34,195 nucleotides of DNA from HGM13006 sp964518645 (GTDB lineage: Bacteria; Bacillota; Clostridia; Oscillospirales; Oscillospiraceae). Shown one piece after another: positions 1 to 8,721 of this stretch. The first letter of the stretch is position 1; every line of letters begins with the position of its first letter. A program made the translations under genes and the position numbers. The notes beneath the pieces were generated by a model. It was given only the letters and a program-made list of their open reading frames with translations. It did no database searches and had not been told where the DNA came from. The stretch is taken from positions 1 through 34,195 of the forward strand of contig CAZFGL010000004.1 in NCBI GenBank assembly GCA_964518645.1. The letters are read 5' to 3'.

Positions 1-1
1 G

Positions 2-538
2 CCCATTGTTACCGAGATCATGAGCCCCAAATACTGCGAGATCTTCGAAAACACCGTGGATCTGGTGCAGATCGGTGCCCGGAATATGCAGAACTTCGAC
101 CTGCTGAAGGAAGTCGGCAAAATGTCCAAGCCTGTCCTCCTCAAGCGTGGCCTTGCCAACACCTATGAGGAGCTGATTATGTCCGCCGAGTACATTATGT
201 CCGAGGGCAACGAGAACGTAATCCTCTGCGAGCGTGGCATCCGCACCTTTGAATCCTATACCCGGAACACACTGGATGTGTCCGCAATTCCCGCACTCCG
301 CCGGATGACTCACCTGCCCATTATTGTGGATCCCAGCCACTCCGGCGGTGCCGCATGGCTGGTGGAGCCTCTGACTCTGGCTGCCATTGCTGCCGGTGCT
401 GACGGCATCATTGTGGAGGTTCACAACAACCCCGCCAAGGCAAAATGCGACGGAAAGCAGAGCCTGACCCCTGCCCAGTTCGACGAATTGATGAAGAAAT
501 CCCTCGCCCTTGCCCAGTTCATGGGGAAAACCGTATGA
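2..538 (+). CDS. aroF: DAHP synthase (3-deoxy-7-phosphoheptulonate synthase), 5' end missing
   Basis: First enzyme of the shikimate pathway: condenses phosphoenolpyruvate and erythrose 4-phosphate to DAHP in the cytoplasm. The reading frame is open from base 2 and the N-terminal part lies outside the window; 179 codons including the stop remain. Visible motifs are IGARNMQNFDLL, LLKRGLANT, ILCERGIRTFE, the metal/substrate loop DPSHSGG and EVHNNP near the end. These are the hallmarks of the type I-beta (KDO8P-synthase-like) DAHP synthases of Firmicutes. The TGA stop overlaps the aroB start as ATGA, so this is the first visible gene of the aro operon. Whether a regulatory N-terminal domain exists cannot be seen. 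Confidence 0.95.
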   Translation, partial: PIVTEIMSPKYCEIFENTVDLVQIGARNMQNFDLLKEVGKMSKPVLLKRGLANTYEELIMSAEYIMSEGNENVILCERGIRTFESYTRNTLDVSAIPALRRMTHLPIIVDPSHSGGAAWLVEPLTLAAIAAGADGIIVEVHNNPAKAKCDGKQSLTPAQFDELMKKSLALAQFMGKTV

Positions 539-1608
539 GCGCCCTCCGTGTGAATATTCCCGGCCGGGAATATGACATTGTCTGTGAGCGCGGGGTTCTG
601 GATCGGGCCGGTCAGCTGCTGCGTCCCCTGCTGAAGGGAGATCTGGCAGCGGTCATCACCGACGACAACGTGTCCCCCCTCTACGGCCAGCGTCTTGCCA
701 AAAGCCTGATGCATCAGGGCTTCCGGGTGGCACTGCTGGAGATCCCCGCCGGGGAGAAAAGCAAGTCCCCTCAGGTGCTCTGTGAGCTGTGGGAACAGCT
801 GATGGATCTGGGGCTGACCCGCTCCGATGCGGTGATCGCTCTGGGCGGTGGGGTGGTAGGCGACCTTGCAGGGTTCGCCGCCGCCACCATTCTCCGGGGT
901 GTGGACTTTGTTCAGGTCCCCACCACCCTCCTTGCCCAGGTGGATTCCTCTGTGGGCGGAAAGGTGGCTGTGGATCTGGAGGCCGGCAAGAATCTGGCCG
1001 GTGCCTTCTATCAGCCAAAGATGGTAATCATGGATCCCCTGTGCCTGAACACCCTCCCCGACCGGGTGTTCTCCGACGGCATGGCTGAGGTGATCAAGTA
1101 CGGCTGCATCTGGGATCTTTCCCTGTTTGAACGGCTGGAACAGCTGGGCAGCCGTCAGGGGATCATGGAACATATTGAAGAGATCCTGCTCGCCTGCTGC
1201 GACATCAAACGGCAGGTGGTGGAGGAGGACGAACTGGACACCGGCATCCGGATGATCCTGAATTTCGGCCATACCCTTGGCCATGTATATGAAAAAGCAT
1301 ACCACTACGAGACCTACACCCACGGGGAGGCTGTGGCCGCCGGTATGGTGGCCGCTGCAAAGCTGGGCATCCGGATGGGGGTATCCCCGGAGGATCTGGC
1401 CGACCGGATCGCCCGGGTGCTTCAGAAATATTCCCTGCCCTGCGCCATCCCCGCCTCAGAGGAGGATTACTGCACCACTCTGGTCAAGGACAAGAAAAGT
1501 CAGGGCAGCAGCATCAATCTGGTGGTTCTCCCCCAGCTGGGGCAGGCAGGAACGGTCAAACTGCCTCAGGAGCGGCTGCTCTCACTGGTGAAGGAGCTGA
1601 AGCTATGA
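535..1608 (+). CDS. aroB: 3-dehydroquinate synthase
   Basis: Converts DAHP to 3-dehydroquinate using NAD and a divalent metal. The 357-residue protein has the family length. Motifs in order are GGGVVGDLAGF (nucleotide-binding turn), VPTTLLAQVDSSVGGK, NLAGAFYQP, EVIKYG (metal-ligand Glu), NFGHTLGH (metal-ligand His) and HGEAVAAGM (metal-ligand His). The start is the ATG that overlaps the upstream stop as ATGA; an in-frame ATG at 445 would add 30 residues without family similarity and would lie inside the upstream gene. The 3' end overlaps aroA by 4 nt, so translation is probably coupled on both sides. Confidence 0.97.
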   Translation: MSALRVNIPGREYDIVCERGVLDRAGQLLRPLLKGDLAAVITDDNVSPLYGQRLAKSLMHQGFRVALLEIPAGEKSKSPQVLCELWEQLMDLGLTRSDAVIALGGGVVGDLAGFAAATILRGVDFVQVPTTLLAQVDSSVGGKVAVDLEAGKNLAGAFYQPKMVIMDPLCLNTLPDRVFSDGMAEVIKYGCIWDLSLFERLEQLGSRQGIMEHIEEILLACCDIKRQVVEEDELDTGIRMILNFGHTLGHVYEKAYHYETYTHGEAVAAGMVAAAKLGIRMGVSPEDLADRIARVLQKYSLPCAIPASEEDYCTTLVKDKKSQGSSINLVVLPQLGQAGTVKLPQERLLSLVKELKL

Positions 1609-2825
1609 ACATCACTATAACCCCCACCCTTCTTTCCGGCACCATCTGTCCTCCTGCCTCCAAAAGTCAGGCCCACCGGATGATCATTGCCGCCGCCCTG
1701 TCCCGGGGCGAAAGCCAGATCTCCCATGTGAACATCAGTCAGGACATTACCGCCACCCTCCGGTGTATGGAGGCACTGGGTGCGGACTTCCGTTGGGAGG
1801 ATGACAGCACCCTGACCATCTGTGGCCTTGCCCATGCCCCCCATGGGGTGCTGGACTGCGGGGAATCCGGTTCCACCCTCCGGTTTCTGATCCCCATTGC
1901 GCTGGCTGTGGCCGGCGGGGGAACCTTTCAGGGACATGGCCGGCTGATGCAGCGGCCTCAGGAACCATATTTCCGGATCTTCCGGGAAAAGGGGATTTCC
2001 TATGAACAGTCCGGGGACATTCTGCGGGTACAGGGAACTCTGACCCCGGGGGAATATGCCCTTCCCGGGGACGTATCCTCCCAGTTTATTACGGGTCTGC
2101 TCTACGCCCTGCCTCTGCTGGATGGAGACAGCACCATCCGGCTCACCACGCCTCTGGAATCCTCCGGCTATGTGGACATGACCATTCAGGCACTTGCCCA
2201 GTTCGGTATCTCCGTCCGGGAGACGGAGCAGGGGTATTTTGTCCCGGGAAATCAGCACTACCGCGCTGCAACGGGCGCTGTGGAGGCAGATTTTTCCCAG
2301 TCCGGTTTCTTCTACGCCATGGAGGGTATGGGAAACCCCGTCACGGTCACCGGCATGAACCCGGAGAGCGCCCAGGGGGACCGGATCGTCCTTTCCTATA
2401 TGGACAGGCTGAACGGCACCGGCGAGGTGGTTCTGGACGTGGGCGAATGCCCGGATCTGGTTCCTCCGCTGGCAGCCCGGGCCGCACTCCGGCCGGGACA
2501 GATCACCCGGATCATCCACGCCGAACGGCTCCGGATCAAGGAAAGTGACCGTCTGGCCTCGGTAACATCCGTATTAAACGCCATGGGGGCGCAGGTGGAG
2601 GAACATCCCGATGCCCTGACCATCTATGGAGTTTCCGCCCTGAAGGGGGGCGTCACCGTGGACAGCTGGAACGATCACCGGATCGCCATGATGGCTGCTG
2701 CCGCAGCCACCCGGTGTCAAAGCCCAGTGACCATCACCGGGGCAGAATGCATCCGGAAATCCTATCCCCACTTCTGGCAGGATTATCAGAAGCTTGGGGG
2801 ACAAACCCAGGAGGTTACCCCATGA
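1605..2825 (+). CDS. aroA: 3-phosphoshikimate 1-carboxyvinyltransferase (EPSP synthase)
   Basis: Transfers the enolpyruvyl group of PEP to shikimate 3-phosphate. At 406 residues it is slightly shorter than the usual 420-440. Visible motifs are PPASKSQAHR near residue 20 (PEP/S3P-binding Lys), CGESGSTLRF (the PEP-binding loop, LGNAGTAMRP in E. coli), DVSSQFITGLL, RLRIKESDRLAS and WNDHRIAMMAA. In the PEP loop the glycine equivalent to E. coli Gly96 is kept, but the position of Pro101 appears to be Phe, so inhibitor sensitivity cannot be assumed from either classical class. ATGA overlaps join it to aroB and aroC. Confidence 0.96.
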   Translation: MNITITPTLLSGTICPPASKSQAHRMIIAAALSRGESQISHVNISQDITATLRCMEALGADFRWEDDSTLTICGLAHAPHGVLDCGESGSTLRFLIPIALAVAGGGTFQGHGRLMQRPQEPYFRIFREKGISYEQSGDILRVQGTLTPGEYALPGDVSSQFITGLLYALPLLDGDSTIRLTTPLESSGYVDMTIQALAQFGISVRETEQGYFVPGNQHYRAATGAVEADFSQSGFFYAMEGMGNPVTVTGMNPESAQGDRIVLSYMDRLNGTGEVVLDVGECPDLVPPLAARAALRPGQITRIIHAERLRIKESDRLASVTSVLNAMGAQVEEHPDALTIYGVSALKGGVTVDSWNDHRIAMMAAAAATRCQSPVTITGAECIRKSYPHFWQDYQKLGGQTQEVTP

Positions 2826-3877
2826 AGCACACCATTTTCGGAGAGAGCCACGGCCCTGCCATCGGGGTGGTGCTGGAGGATGTCCCCAGCGGCATCCCCT
2901 TCGATGAAGCATTTATCGCCGGTGAGCTTGCCCGCCGTGCCACAGGGAAAAACGCCCTGTCCACCGCCCGGAAGGAGAAGGATCAGATCGAGGTGCTCTC
3001 CGGGGTATTTGAGGGAAAAACCACCGGCACCCCCCTGTGCATGATGATCCGCAACGGCGATCAACACTCCGGGGACTATGCCGCCATACGGAATCTGGCC
3101 AGACCCGGCCACGCGGATTACACCGGCTTTGTCCGGTACAGTCACTGCGGCGACTATCGGGGCGGCGGCCATTTCTCCGGCAGACTCACCGCCCCGCTGG
3201 TGGTGGCGGGGGCTCTGGCCAAGCTGATTTTAAAGGAAAAGGGTGTCACAGTCGCCGCCCACATCCACTCCGTCGGAACCATCCGGGACATCTCCCCGGA
3301 TCCGGTACACCCGGACATGGATGCTCTTGTGGACTGTGGAAAAAAGCCGTTCCCCACTCTGTCCGACCAGGCCGGGGCAGCCATGCAGGCCCTGATCCTT
3401 CAGTGCCGGGAAGCGCAGGACTCCATCGGTGGCAGCATCCGCTGCATTGTCACGGGACTGCCCGCAGGACTGGGCGCCCCGGATTTCGACAGAAACGCAG
3501 AGACGGAATTTGCCCGGCAGATGTTTGCCATTCCCGCCATTAAGGGTCTGGAATTCGGGGACGGCTTCGGTCTCGGGGAACTCCGGGGCTCTCAGGCCAA
3601 CGACCCCTATGTGAACGTAAACGGCCGTATTGAGACCCAGACCAACCACAACGGGGGCATTCTGGGGGGCATCACCACCGGCATGCCCGTGGTATTCCGG
3701 GTGGGGGTCAAGCCCACTCCCTCCATCGCCCAGCCCCAGACCACGGTGGACTTCACCACCGGTCAGGCCACACAGCTGGAGATCACCGGCCGTCACGACC
3801 CCTGCATTGTCCACCGGGCAGTGCCTGTAGTGGAAGCCGCCGCTGCACTGGCAGCCCTCCGGCTTCTCGGGCTGTAA
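2822..3877 (+). CDS. aroC: Chorismate synthase
   Basis: Converts EPSP to chorismate with reduced FMN, the last common step of aromatic amino-acid synthesis. The 351-residue protein starts directly at MKHTIFGESHGPAIG, roughly ten residues shorter at the N-terminus than many homologues. The start is well supported: AGGAGG at 2809-2814 lies 7 nt upstream and the ATG overlaps the aroA stop as ATGA. Other motifs are RPGHADYTG, DYRGGGHFSGRLTAP (a variant of the RGGGRSSARET signature) and RHDPCIVHRAVPVVEAA. About 25 nt separate it from pheA. Confidence 0.96.
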   Translation: MKHTIFGESHGPAIGVVLEDVPSGIPFDEAFIAGELARRATGKNALSTARKEKDQIEVLSGVFEGKTTGTPLCMMIRNGDQHSGDYAAIRNLARPGHADYTGFVRYSHCGDYRGGGHFSGRLTAPLVVAGALAKLILKEKGVTVAAHIHSVGTIRDISPDPVHPDMDALVDCGKKPFPTLSDQAGAAMQALILQCREAQDSIGGSIRCIVTGLPAGLGAPDFDRNAETEFARQMFAIPAIKGLEFGDGFGLGELRGSQANDPYVNVNGRIETQTNHNGGILGGITTGMPVVFRVGVKPTPSIAQPQTTVDFTTGQATQLEITGRHDPCIVHRAVPVVEAAAALAALRLLGL

Positions 3878-3903
3878 CTATTTCCATGGAAGAAGGGGAT
3901 CCT

Positions 3904-5061
3904 ATGAACGAACTTGAAGCACTGCGCAGCTCCATTGACCGGATCGACGGGGAACTGGTGGAGCTGTTCCGGCAGCGTATGGCTGTTACGGAACAGGTAG
4001 GCCGGTATAAACAGCAGGTGGGAAAGCCTGTGCTGGATCGAACCCGTGAAAAGCAGGTGCTGGCAAATAAGGCCGCCCTGGTGGACGACCCGAATATGAA
4101 AACCGCTGTCACCCTCCTTTACGAGACCATTATGGGCATCTCCCGGCGGCAGCAGCGGGAAATCGTCCGGGAGGGCACGGAGGATCCCGGCTACGCCCGG
4201 TTCCGGAATGCCTATGACAGCCGGAGAGCCCCGGTGGAGGATCCCCGGATCATCTTTCAGGGGGAACCGGGGGCATACTCCGAGCAGGCCGCCCGGAATT
4301 TCTTTGGGAAGCATGCCAATATCCACGGGGTGCTCCAGTTTAAAAACGTGTTCATCGCCCTCCGGGAGGGCTGGGCAGATTACGGTGTGGTACCCATCGA
4401 AAACAACTCCACCGGTGCCATCCGGCAGATCTACGACCTGCTGGCTCAGTACGATTGCTATGTGGTGGGCGAAACCACCGTCCGGGTGGAGCACTGTCTC
4501 ATGGCACCCCCGGGAGCAACCATAGACACCATTACCAATGTCTATTCCCACGAACAGGGGCTTTTCCAGTCTGAACCCTTCCTCCGGGAACATCCCGACT
4601 GGCAGCAGACTCCCATGACCGACACCGCCGGAAGCGCCAAATATGTCGCCCAGTCCCGGGATATTACCAAGGCCGCCATCTGTTCTGAGCGGGCTGCGGA
4701 GATCTACGGACTGAAGATCCTGAAGCGGGGGGTCAACTACAGCTCCATCAATACCACCCGGTTTGTGGTGGTCTCCCCCCGAATGGAGCTTCGGCCGGGG
4801 GCGGACAAGATCAGCGCCATTGTCACCACCCCCCATGAATCCGGCTGTCTCCATGAGATCCTGACCATTTTCGCCGTAAACGGGCTGAACATGGTGAAGC
4901 TGGAATCCCGCCCCATCCCGGGACGGAGCTGGGAGTACATGTTCTTCCTGGAGTTCACCGGGGCGCTGGATGCCCCCAATATGGACGGGATCCTCCACGA
5001 GATCGCCCAGACGGCAGAGGATTTCCGGGTGCTGGGCAACTTCAAATCCAATCTGGAGTGA
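3904..5061 (+). CDS. pheA: Bifunctional chorismate mutase / prephenate dehydratase (P-protein)
   Basis: Takes chorismate through prephenate to phenylpyruvate. The 385 residues hold an AroQ-type chorismate mutase helix bundle at about 1-90 (LRSSIDRIDGELVELF, RMAVTEQVGRYK), then prephenate dehydratase at about 115-290 (IFQGEPGAYSEQAA, GVVPIENNSTGA, the catalytic-Thr motif NTTRFVVVS). A C-terminal ACT domain (HESGCLHEIL, KLESRPIPGRSWEY) carries the ESRP motif associated with phenylalanine feedback. I chose the ATG at 3904 because AGAAGGGG at 3891-3898 sits at good spacing; the in-frame ATG at 3886 lacks a site. Confidence 0.95.
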   Translation: MNELEALRSSIDRIDGELVELFRQRMAVTEQVGRYKQQVGKPVLDRTREKQVLANKAALVDDPNMKTAVTLLYETIMGISRRQQREIVREGTEDPGYARFRNAYDSRRAPVEDPRIIFQGEPGAYSEQAARNFFGKHANIHGVLQFKNVFIALREGWADYGVVPIENNSTGAIRQIYDLLAQYDCYVVGETTVRVEHCLMAPPGATIDTITNVYSHEQGLFQSEPFLREHPDWQQTPMTDTAGSAKYVAQSRDITKAAICSERAAEIYGLKILKRGVNYSSINTTRFVVVSPRMELRPGADKISAIVTTPHESGCLHEILTIFAVNGLNMVKLESRPIPGRSWEYMFFLEFTGALDAPNMDGILHEIAQTAEDFRVLGNFKSNLE

Positions 5062-5066
5062 GGGCT

Positions 5067-5567
5067 ATGAAGAATATTGTACTGACCGGCATGATGGGCT
5101 GCGGAAAGTCCACCATCGCCGCCATGCTGGGGAAACGGCTGAACCGCCCCGTGATAGACACGGATCTTCTGGTGGAGCAGAAGGGCGGCATGACCATCCA
5201 GGAAATGTTCTCCCGCCATGGGGAAACCTTTATGCGGGATGTGGAAACTCAGGTCTGCCGGGAACTTGCCCGGCAGGAGGGTCTGATCATCGCCTGCGGA
5301 GGCGGCCTGCCCCTGCGGGAGGAGAACCGGGAATGTCTCCGGGAAAATGCTCTGGTGGTATTTCTCCGGCGGGATCCCGGGGTCACCTATGACACCATGG
5401 ATTCTTCGGGCCGTCCTCTTGCCCAGCAGGGAAAGGAGGACTTTCTCCGCCGGTTTGAGACCCGTGAGCCCATTTACCGGGCCTTTTCCCATATTACCAT
5501 TGATGATTTTTCTTCTCCGGAGGCCACTCTGGAGGAAGTTCTCAGGAAGCTGGAGGAAGCACTATGA
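5067..5567 (+). CDS. aroK: Shikimate kinase
   Basis: Phosphorylates shikimate at O3 with ATP. The 166-residue P-loop protein has Walker A GMMGCGKST at 8-16, DTDLL (shikimate-binding Asp33), the FMRDVE segment (Arg57), the glycine loop ACGGG at 76-80 and the lid/adenine region with RRFETREPIYR. I start it at ATG 5067, preceded by GGAGTGAGGG, because the protein then begins immediately at the beta-strand before the P-loop; an in-frame GTG at 5058 would overlap the pheA stop. It sits after the phenylalanine branch enzyme although it acts earlier in the pathway. An ATGA overlap leads into aroQ. Confidence 0.95.
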   Translation: MKNIVLTGMMGCGKSTIAAMLGKRLNRPVIDTDLLVEQKGGMTIQEMFSRHGETFMRDVETQVCRELARQEGLIIACGGGLPLREENRECLRENALVVFLRRDPGVTYDTMDSSGRPLAQQGKEDFLRRFETREPIYRAFSHITIDDFSSPEATLEEVLRKLEEAL

Positions 5568-6007
5568 AGTTTTTGGTTATTAACGGCCCCAACCTGAATC
5601 TGCTGGGTTCCCGGGAGCCGGACATCTACGGAAACAGCGGCTACGACGCACTGGTCGCCCGGATCAAGGCCGCCGGAGAAAGCATGCATGTGGCAGTGGA
5701 CTGCATCCAGTCCAACCACGAGGGTGCCATTATCGACGCCATTCACGCTGCCCGTGGGGTATATGACGGAATGGTGATCAACCCCGGAGCCTACACCCAC
5801 TACAGCTACGCCATTATGGACGCACTGAAGGCAGTGGAGATCCCCACGGTGGAGGTTCACATCTCCAACGTCCACAAGCGAGAGGAATTCCGGCACAAAT
5901 CCGTCACCGCCGCCGCCTGTGAGGGGCAGATCTGCGGGCTGGGACAGTTCGGATATGTGGTGGCCATGGGGTATCTGATCGAAAGGCTCAGCGGCTATGA
6001 AAATTGA
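5564..6007 (+). CDS. aroQ: Type II 3-dehydroquinate dehydratase
   Basis: Dehydrates 3-dehydroquinate to 3-dehydroshikimate. The 147-residue length is typical of the dodecameric type II enzyme. Motifs: INGPNLNLLGSREPDIYG with the catalytic Tyr in the flexible loop, QSNHEGAIIDAIH, INPGAYTHYSYA, EVHISNVHKREEFRHKS (catalytic His region) and GQICGLGQFGY. It overlaps aroK by ATGA and aroE by 11 nt. No type I enzyme is seen in the window, so this is presumably the biosynthetic dehydroquinase. Confidence 0.96.
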   Translation: MKFLVINGPNLNLLGSREPDIYGNSGYDALVARIKAAGESMHVAVDCIQSNHEGAIIDAIHAARGVYDGMVINPGAYTHYSYAIMDALKAVEIPTVEVHISNVHKREEFRHKSVTAAACEGQICGLGQFGYVVAMGYLIERLSGYEN

Positions 6008-6866
6008 GTATCAGAACTCCGCGGGGCTTCTGTGTGTCATCGGGGATCCCATCGGCCACAGTCTCTCCCCCCTGCTGCAAAACACCATGCTTCAGACGCT
6101 GGGGGAGGATGCTGTTTATCTGGCCATTCCCGTTGTCGCCGGAAATGTGGGAGAATTCGTCTCCGCCGCAAAAGCCATCGGCATCCGGGGCTTTAATCTC
6201 ACCATGCCCCACAAGGAGGACATCCTCCCCTATCTCTCCCGGATGACCCGGGAGGCCCGGCTCTGTGGCAGTGTCAACTCCGTCCGGATCCGGGATGGAC
6301 AGCTGGAGGGACATTCCACCGACGGCATGGGCTTCCGGCGGGCCATTGGGGATTTCGGCCGGGATTACCCGGGAAAAACCCTGACCATTCTGGGGGCAGG
6401 TGGGGCAGCAAAGTCCATCGCTGTCAACGCCATGATGTCCGGAGCGGCGAAGATCCATGTGGTCAACCGCACCCTGTCCCGGGCAGAGGCCCTGTGTCAG
6501 GGGCATCCGGTCATGACCGCCCATTGCCTTTCCCAGCTTCCCCAGTTCCTGCCGGAGACAGACATTCTGGTAAACTGCACCCCCATCGGCATGACCGGGA
6601 AAGCCGGTGGCACCACCCCTTCCCTTGCAGGTCTGAAACAGGATGCCCTGTGCATGGACTGCATTTACGCCCCTGCTGTGACCCCCTTTATGATGGAGGC
6701 AAAAGCCCGGGGACACGAGGCCGGAAACGGCATCGGCATGCTGGTCTATCAGGCCATCTATGCCCTCAGCTTCTTCCTGGACAGGGAATTCGATCCGGAT
6801 ACGGTCACCCGGCTGGGAAAGACCCTGCTGAAGGTCAGCGGGGTGGATCCCCGGGGCGGAATCTGA
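5997..6866 (+). CDS. aroE: Shikimate dehydrogenase (NADP)
   Basis: Reduces 3-dehydroshikimate to shikimate. The 289-residue protein shows the substrate-binding motif GDPIGHSLSPLLQN, the catalytic Lys in NLTMPHKED, SVNSVRI, HSTDGMGF (catalytic Asp), the dinucleotide loop LGAGGAAKSIAV followed by VNRT (typical of NADP specificity), NCTPIGM, and NGIGMLVYQ at the C-terminus. It is the last gene of the aro operon; an intrinsic terminator follows 22 nt after the stop. Confidence 0.96.
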   Translation: MKIEYQNSAGLLCVIGDPIGHSLSPLLQNTMLQTLGEDAVYLAIPVVAGNVGEFVSAAKAIGIRGFNLTMPHKEDILPYLSRMTREARLCGSVNSVRIRDGQLEGHSTDGMGFRRAIGDFGRDYPGKTLTILGAGGAAKSIAVNAMMSGAAKIHVVNRTLSRAEALCQGHPVMTAHCLSQLPQFLPETDILVNCTPIGMTGKAGGTTPSLAGLKQDALCMDCIYAPAVTPFMMEAKARGHEAGNGIGMLVYQAIYALSFFLDREFDPDTVTRLGKTLLKVSGVDPRGGI

Positions 6867-6888
6867 GAAATTTCATAAACCACAGCAA

Positions 6889-6920
6889 GACGGAAGCCTG
6901 CAACGGGCCTCCGTCTTTTT
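6889..6920 (+). terminator. Intrinsic terminator of the aro operon
   Basis: GACGGA...TCCGTC forms the base of a GC-rich hairpin (6889-6915) with additional AGCC/GGGC pairing inside, followed by a T run to 6920. It lies 22 nt after the aroE stop and before an independent promoter. Confidence 0.85.
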
Positions 6921-6942
6921 CCGTCTTCTGTGTATAAACGGC

Positions 6943-6976
6943 TTGACATTCTTTTTATACCATCGTATACTATACG
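6943..6976 (+). promoter_or_regulatory. Sigma-70-type promoter with a palindrome over the -10 box
   Basis: A perfect TTGACA (6943-6948), a 17-nt spacer and TATACT (6966-6971) precede the M14/SLH gene, leaving a leader of roughly 55 nt. The -10 is embedded in the palindrome CGTATA-C-TATACG (6964-6976), so a repressor bound there would block RNA polymerase. Operator function is inferred. Confidence 0.8.
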
Positions 6977-7031
6977 AAAGTATATTACACAAGCGCATAA
7001 TATTATGTCCCGTTTATCCAAGGAGGCTCTT

Positions 7032-8630
7032 ATGAAAAAGCGAATCACTTCCCTACTTTTGACCCTCGCCCTGCTTCTCCCCATGTTTATGCCCCGGGCA
7101 GTGGCGTACAATTACGGCACTGCCTTCACCGATCCCCCGGCGGTGGCGGAACGGATCGTCTACGGCCAGTCCGGGGCGGGACGGGATCTGGTGGCATATC
7201 GGTTCGGCACCGGAGAAAATGTGATGGTGCTGGGCTTCGCCATCCATGGCTTCGAGGACAATTTCGACCAGGACGGTCTGGCACTGGTCTATACGGCGGA
7301 TCTGCTGATGGACCTTCTGGGGGAAAACATGGACATGGCAGATGGCTACGGCTGGAGCATCTATGTACTCCCCTGCATGAATCCGGACGGTCTGCTGGAC
7401 GGCTACTCCTGCAACGGCCCCGGCCGCTGCACCACCACCTATCTCAGCAGCAGCGGCAATCTGGTCACCGGCTACAGCAAGGGCATCGACATGAACCGGA
7501 GCTTTCCCTACGGCTGGACACGGCGCACCGACGAGCGGAACTTTAACGGGGCTGTGCCGCTGGCGTCTCTGGAATCCCGGGCGCTGGCACAGTTTATTCA
7601 GGAGGTGAAGGGCACCGGCCAGAACATCTGTATTGATGTCCACGGCTGGTTCTCCCAGATCATCACCTCCAACGGCAGTTCCAGCAAGCTCTTTCAGATC
7701 TTCAGAAACGCCTTTCCCGGCAACACCTACGCCAACTGTATGAACGACTCCGGCTATTTCACCGCCTATGCAGGCTCCATCGGCTACACCGCCTGCCTGT
7801 TTGAATTCCCCAACGTGTACAGTATGGGCCAGTTCCAGTCCTCCGGTTATCCGGAAGCCTTCAACCGTTGCATTCTTCAGCTGGCCGCAGCCTACGGCAC
7901 ATGGCGGGAGCCTACCCCGGATCCGGAGATCCCCCATGAGGATTACTGCCCTGCCGCAGACTACCCCGACCTCTCCGTTGGGGCATGGTACCACGAGGCG
8001 GTGGATTTCACCCTGTATCAGGAATACTTTCAGGGCATCGCACCCCAGACCTTCGCCCCGGAAATGTCCATGACCCGTGCCATGCTGGTGACGGTGCTTT
8101 ACCGGATGTCCGGGGACACCACCGAGGGGGAGACAGATTTCCCGGACGTGGAACGGGGGAGCTGGTATGCCCCGGCGGTGGCATGGGCGGAAGAACATCA
8201 GATTGTCACCGGATTCCCCGACGGCACCTTCCGCCCGGAGGAGGAAATCACCCGGGAGCAGATGGTGACCATTCTCTGCCGGTATGCCGGTTGGAGTGGC
8301 ATAAGCACCGCCCTTGCAGGAGATCTCAACTCCTTCAGCGACTGGGCGCAGGTGGGGGATTACGCAGCCGATGCCATGGGCTGGGCCTGTGCCACCGGGG
8401 TGATCCACGGGGCCGTAATCGACGGGGAGGCCCGTTTAAATCCCCTTACAGGTGCTTCCCGGGCGGAGGTTGCTCAGATTCTCTGTAATTACTGCGGAAG
8501 CATTCTGGGTATGGACACCGCCATTCCCGCTCCCACAGATTCTGTCAGCGCCACCCGGGAAATCCTTTCCACAGACTGGTGCGACGAGACCTTCACCCCC
8601 GCCGACGGGGAGGATCTGGGCGGAAACTGA
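7032..8630 (+). CDS. Secreted M14 zinc carboxypeptidase-like protein with three SLH domains
   Basis: Exported 532-residue protein predicted to attach to the cell wall. A signal peptide covers residues 1-25, with likely cleavage after AVA. The catalytic domain at about 35-290 has M14 features: HxxE zinc motif HGFE (His72, Glu75), NPDG at 117-120, the Asn-Arg pair at 155-156, the third zinc His in IDVHGW (204) and the catalytic Glu in LFEFP (258). Three SLH repeats fill about 305-510 (TRAMLVTVLYR, TREQMVTILCR, SRAEVAQILCN). I chose ATG 7032 for its AGGAGG at 7021-7026 and the signal peptide. Gamma-glutamyl-diaminopimelate peptidase activity on peptidoglycan is plausible but unproven. Confidence 0.9.
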   Translation: MKKRITSLLLTLALLLPMFMPRAVAYNYGTAFTDPPAVAERIVYGQSGAGRDLVAYRFGTGENVMVLGFAIHGFEDNFDQDGLALVYTADLLMDLLGENMDMADGYGWSIYVLPCMNPDGLLDGYSCNGPGRCTTTYLSSSGNLVTGYSKGIDMNRSFPYGWTRRTDERNFNGAVPLASLESRALAQFIQEVKGTGQNICIDVHGWFSQIITSNGSSSKLFQIFRNAFPGNTYANCMNDSGYFTAYAGSIGYTACLFEFPNVYSMGQFQSSGYPEAFNRCILQLAAAYGTWREPTPDPEIPHEDYCPAADYPDLSVGAWYHEAVDFTLYQEYFQGIAPQTFAPEMSMTRAMLVTVLYRMSGDTTEGETDFPDVERGSWYAPAVAWAEEHQIVTGFPDGTFRPEEEITREQMVTILCRYAGWSGISTALAGDLNSFSDWAQVGDYAADAMGWACATGVIHGAVIDGEARLNPLTGASRAEVAQILCNYCGSILGMDTAIPAPTDSVSATREILSTDWCDETFTPADGEDLGGN

Positions 8631-8673
8631 TCCGGTTTTTTTCCTGGGGCACTTCCGTTTTCCCCGACTTCTG

Positions 8674-8682
8674 TGCTATAAT
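8674..8682 (+). promoter_or_regulatory. Extended -10 promoter for the transglutaminase/SLH gene
   Basis: TG-C-TATAAT at 8674-8682 is a consensus extended -10 element 40 nt before the start codon. No good -35 is seen at the expected distance, which fits an extended -10 promoter. Confidence 0.65.
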
Positions 8683-8721
8683 GAAACGGATATTCCCACA
8701 CTTTCGAAGGGAGCTTTCCGT

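Noticed and set aside
445..534. Thirty-codon N-terminal extension of aroB
   Set aside because: It lies inside the DAHP synthase gene, lacks family similarity, and the ATGA-overlap start at 535 gives the normal protein.
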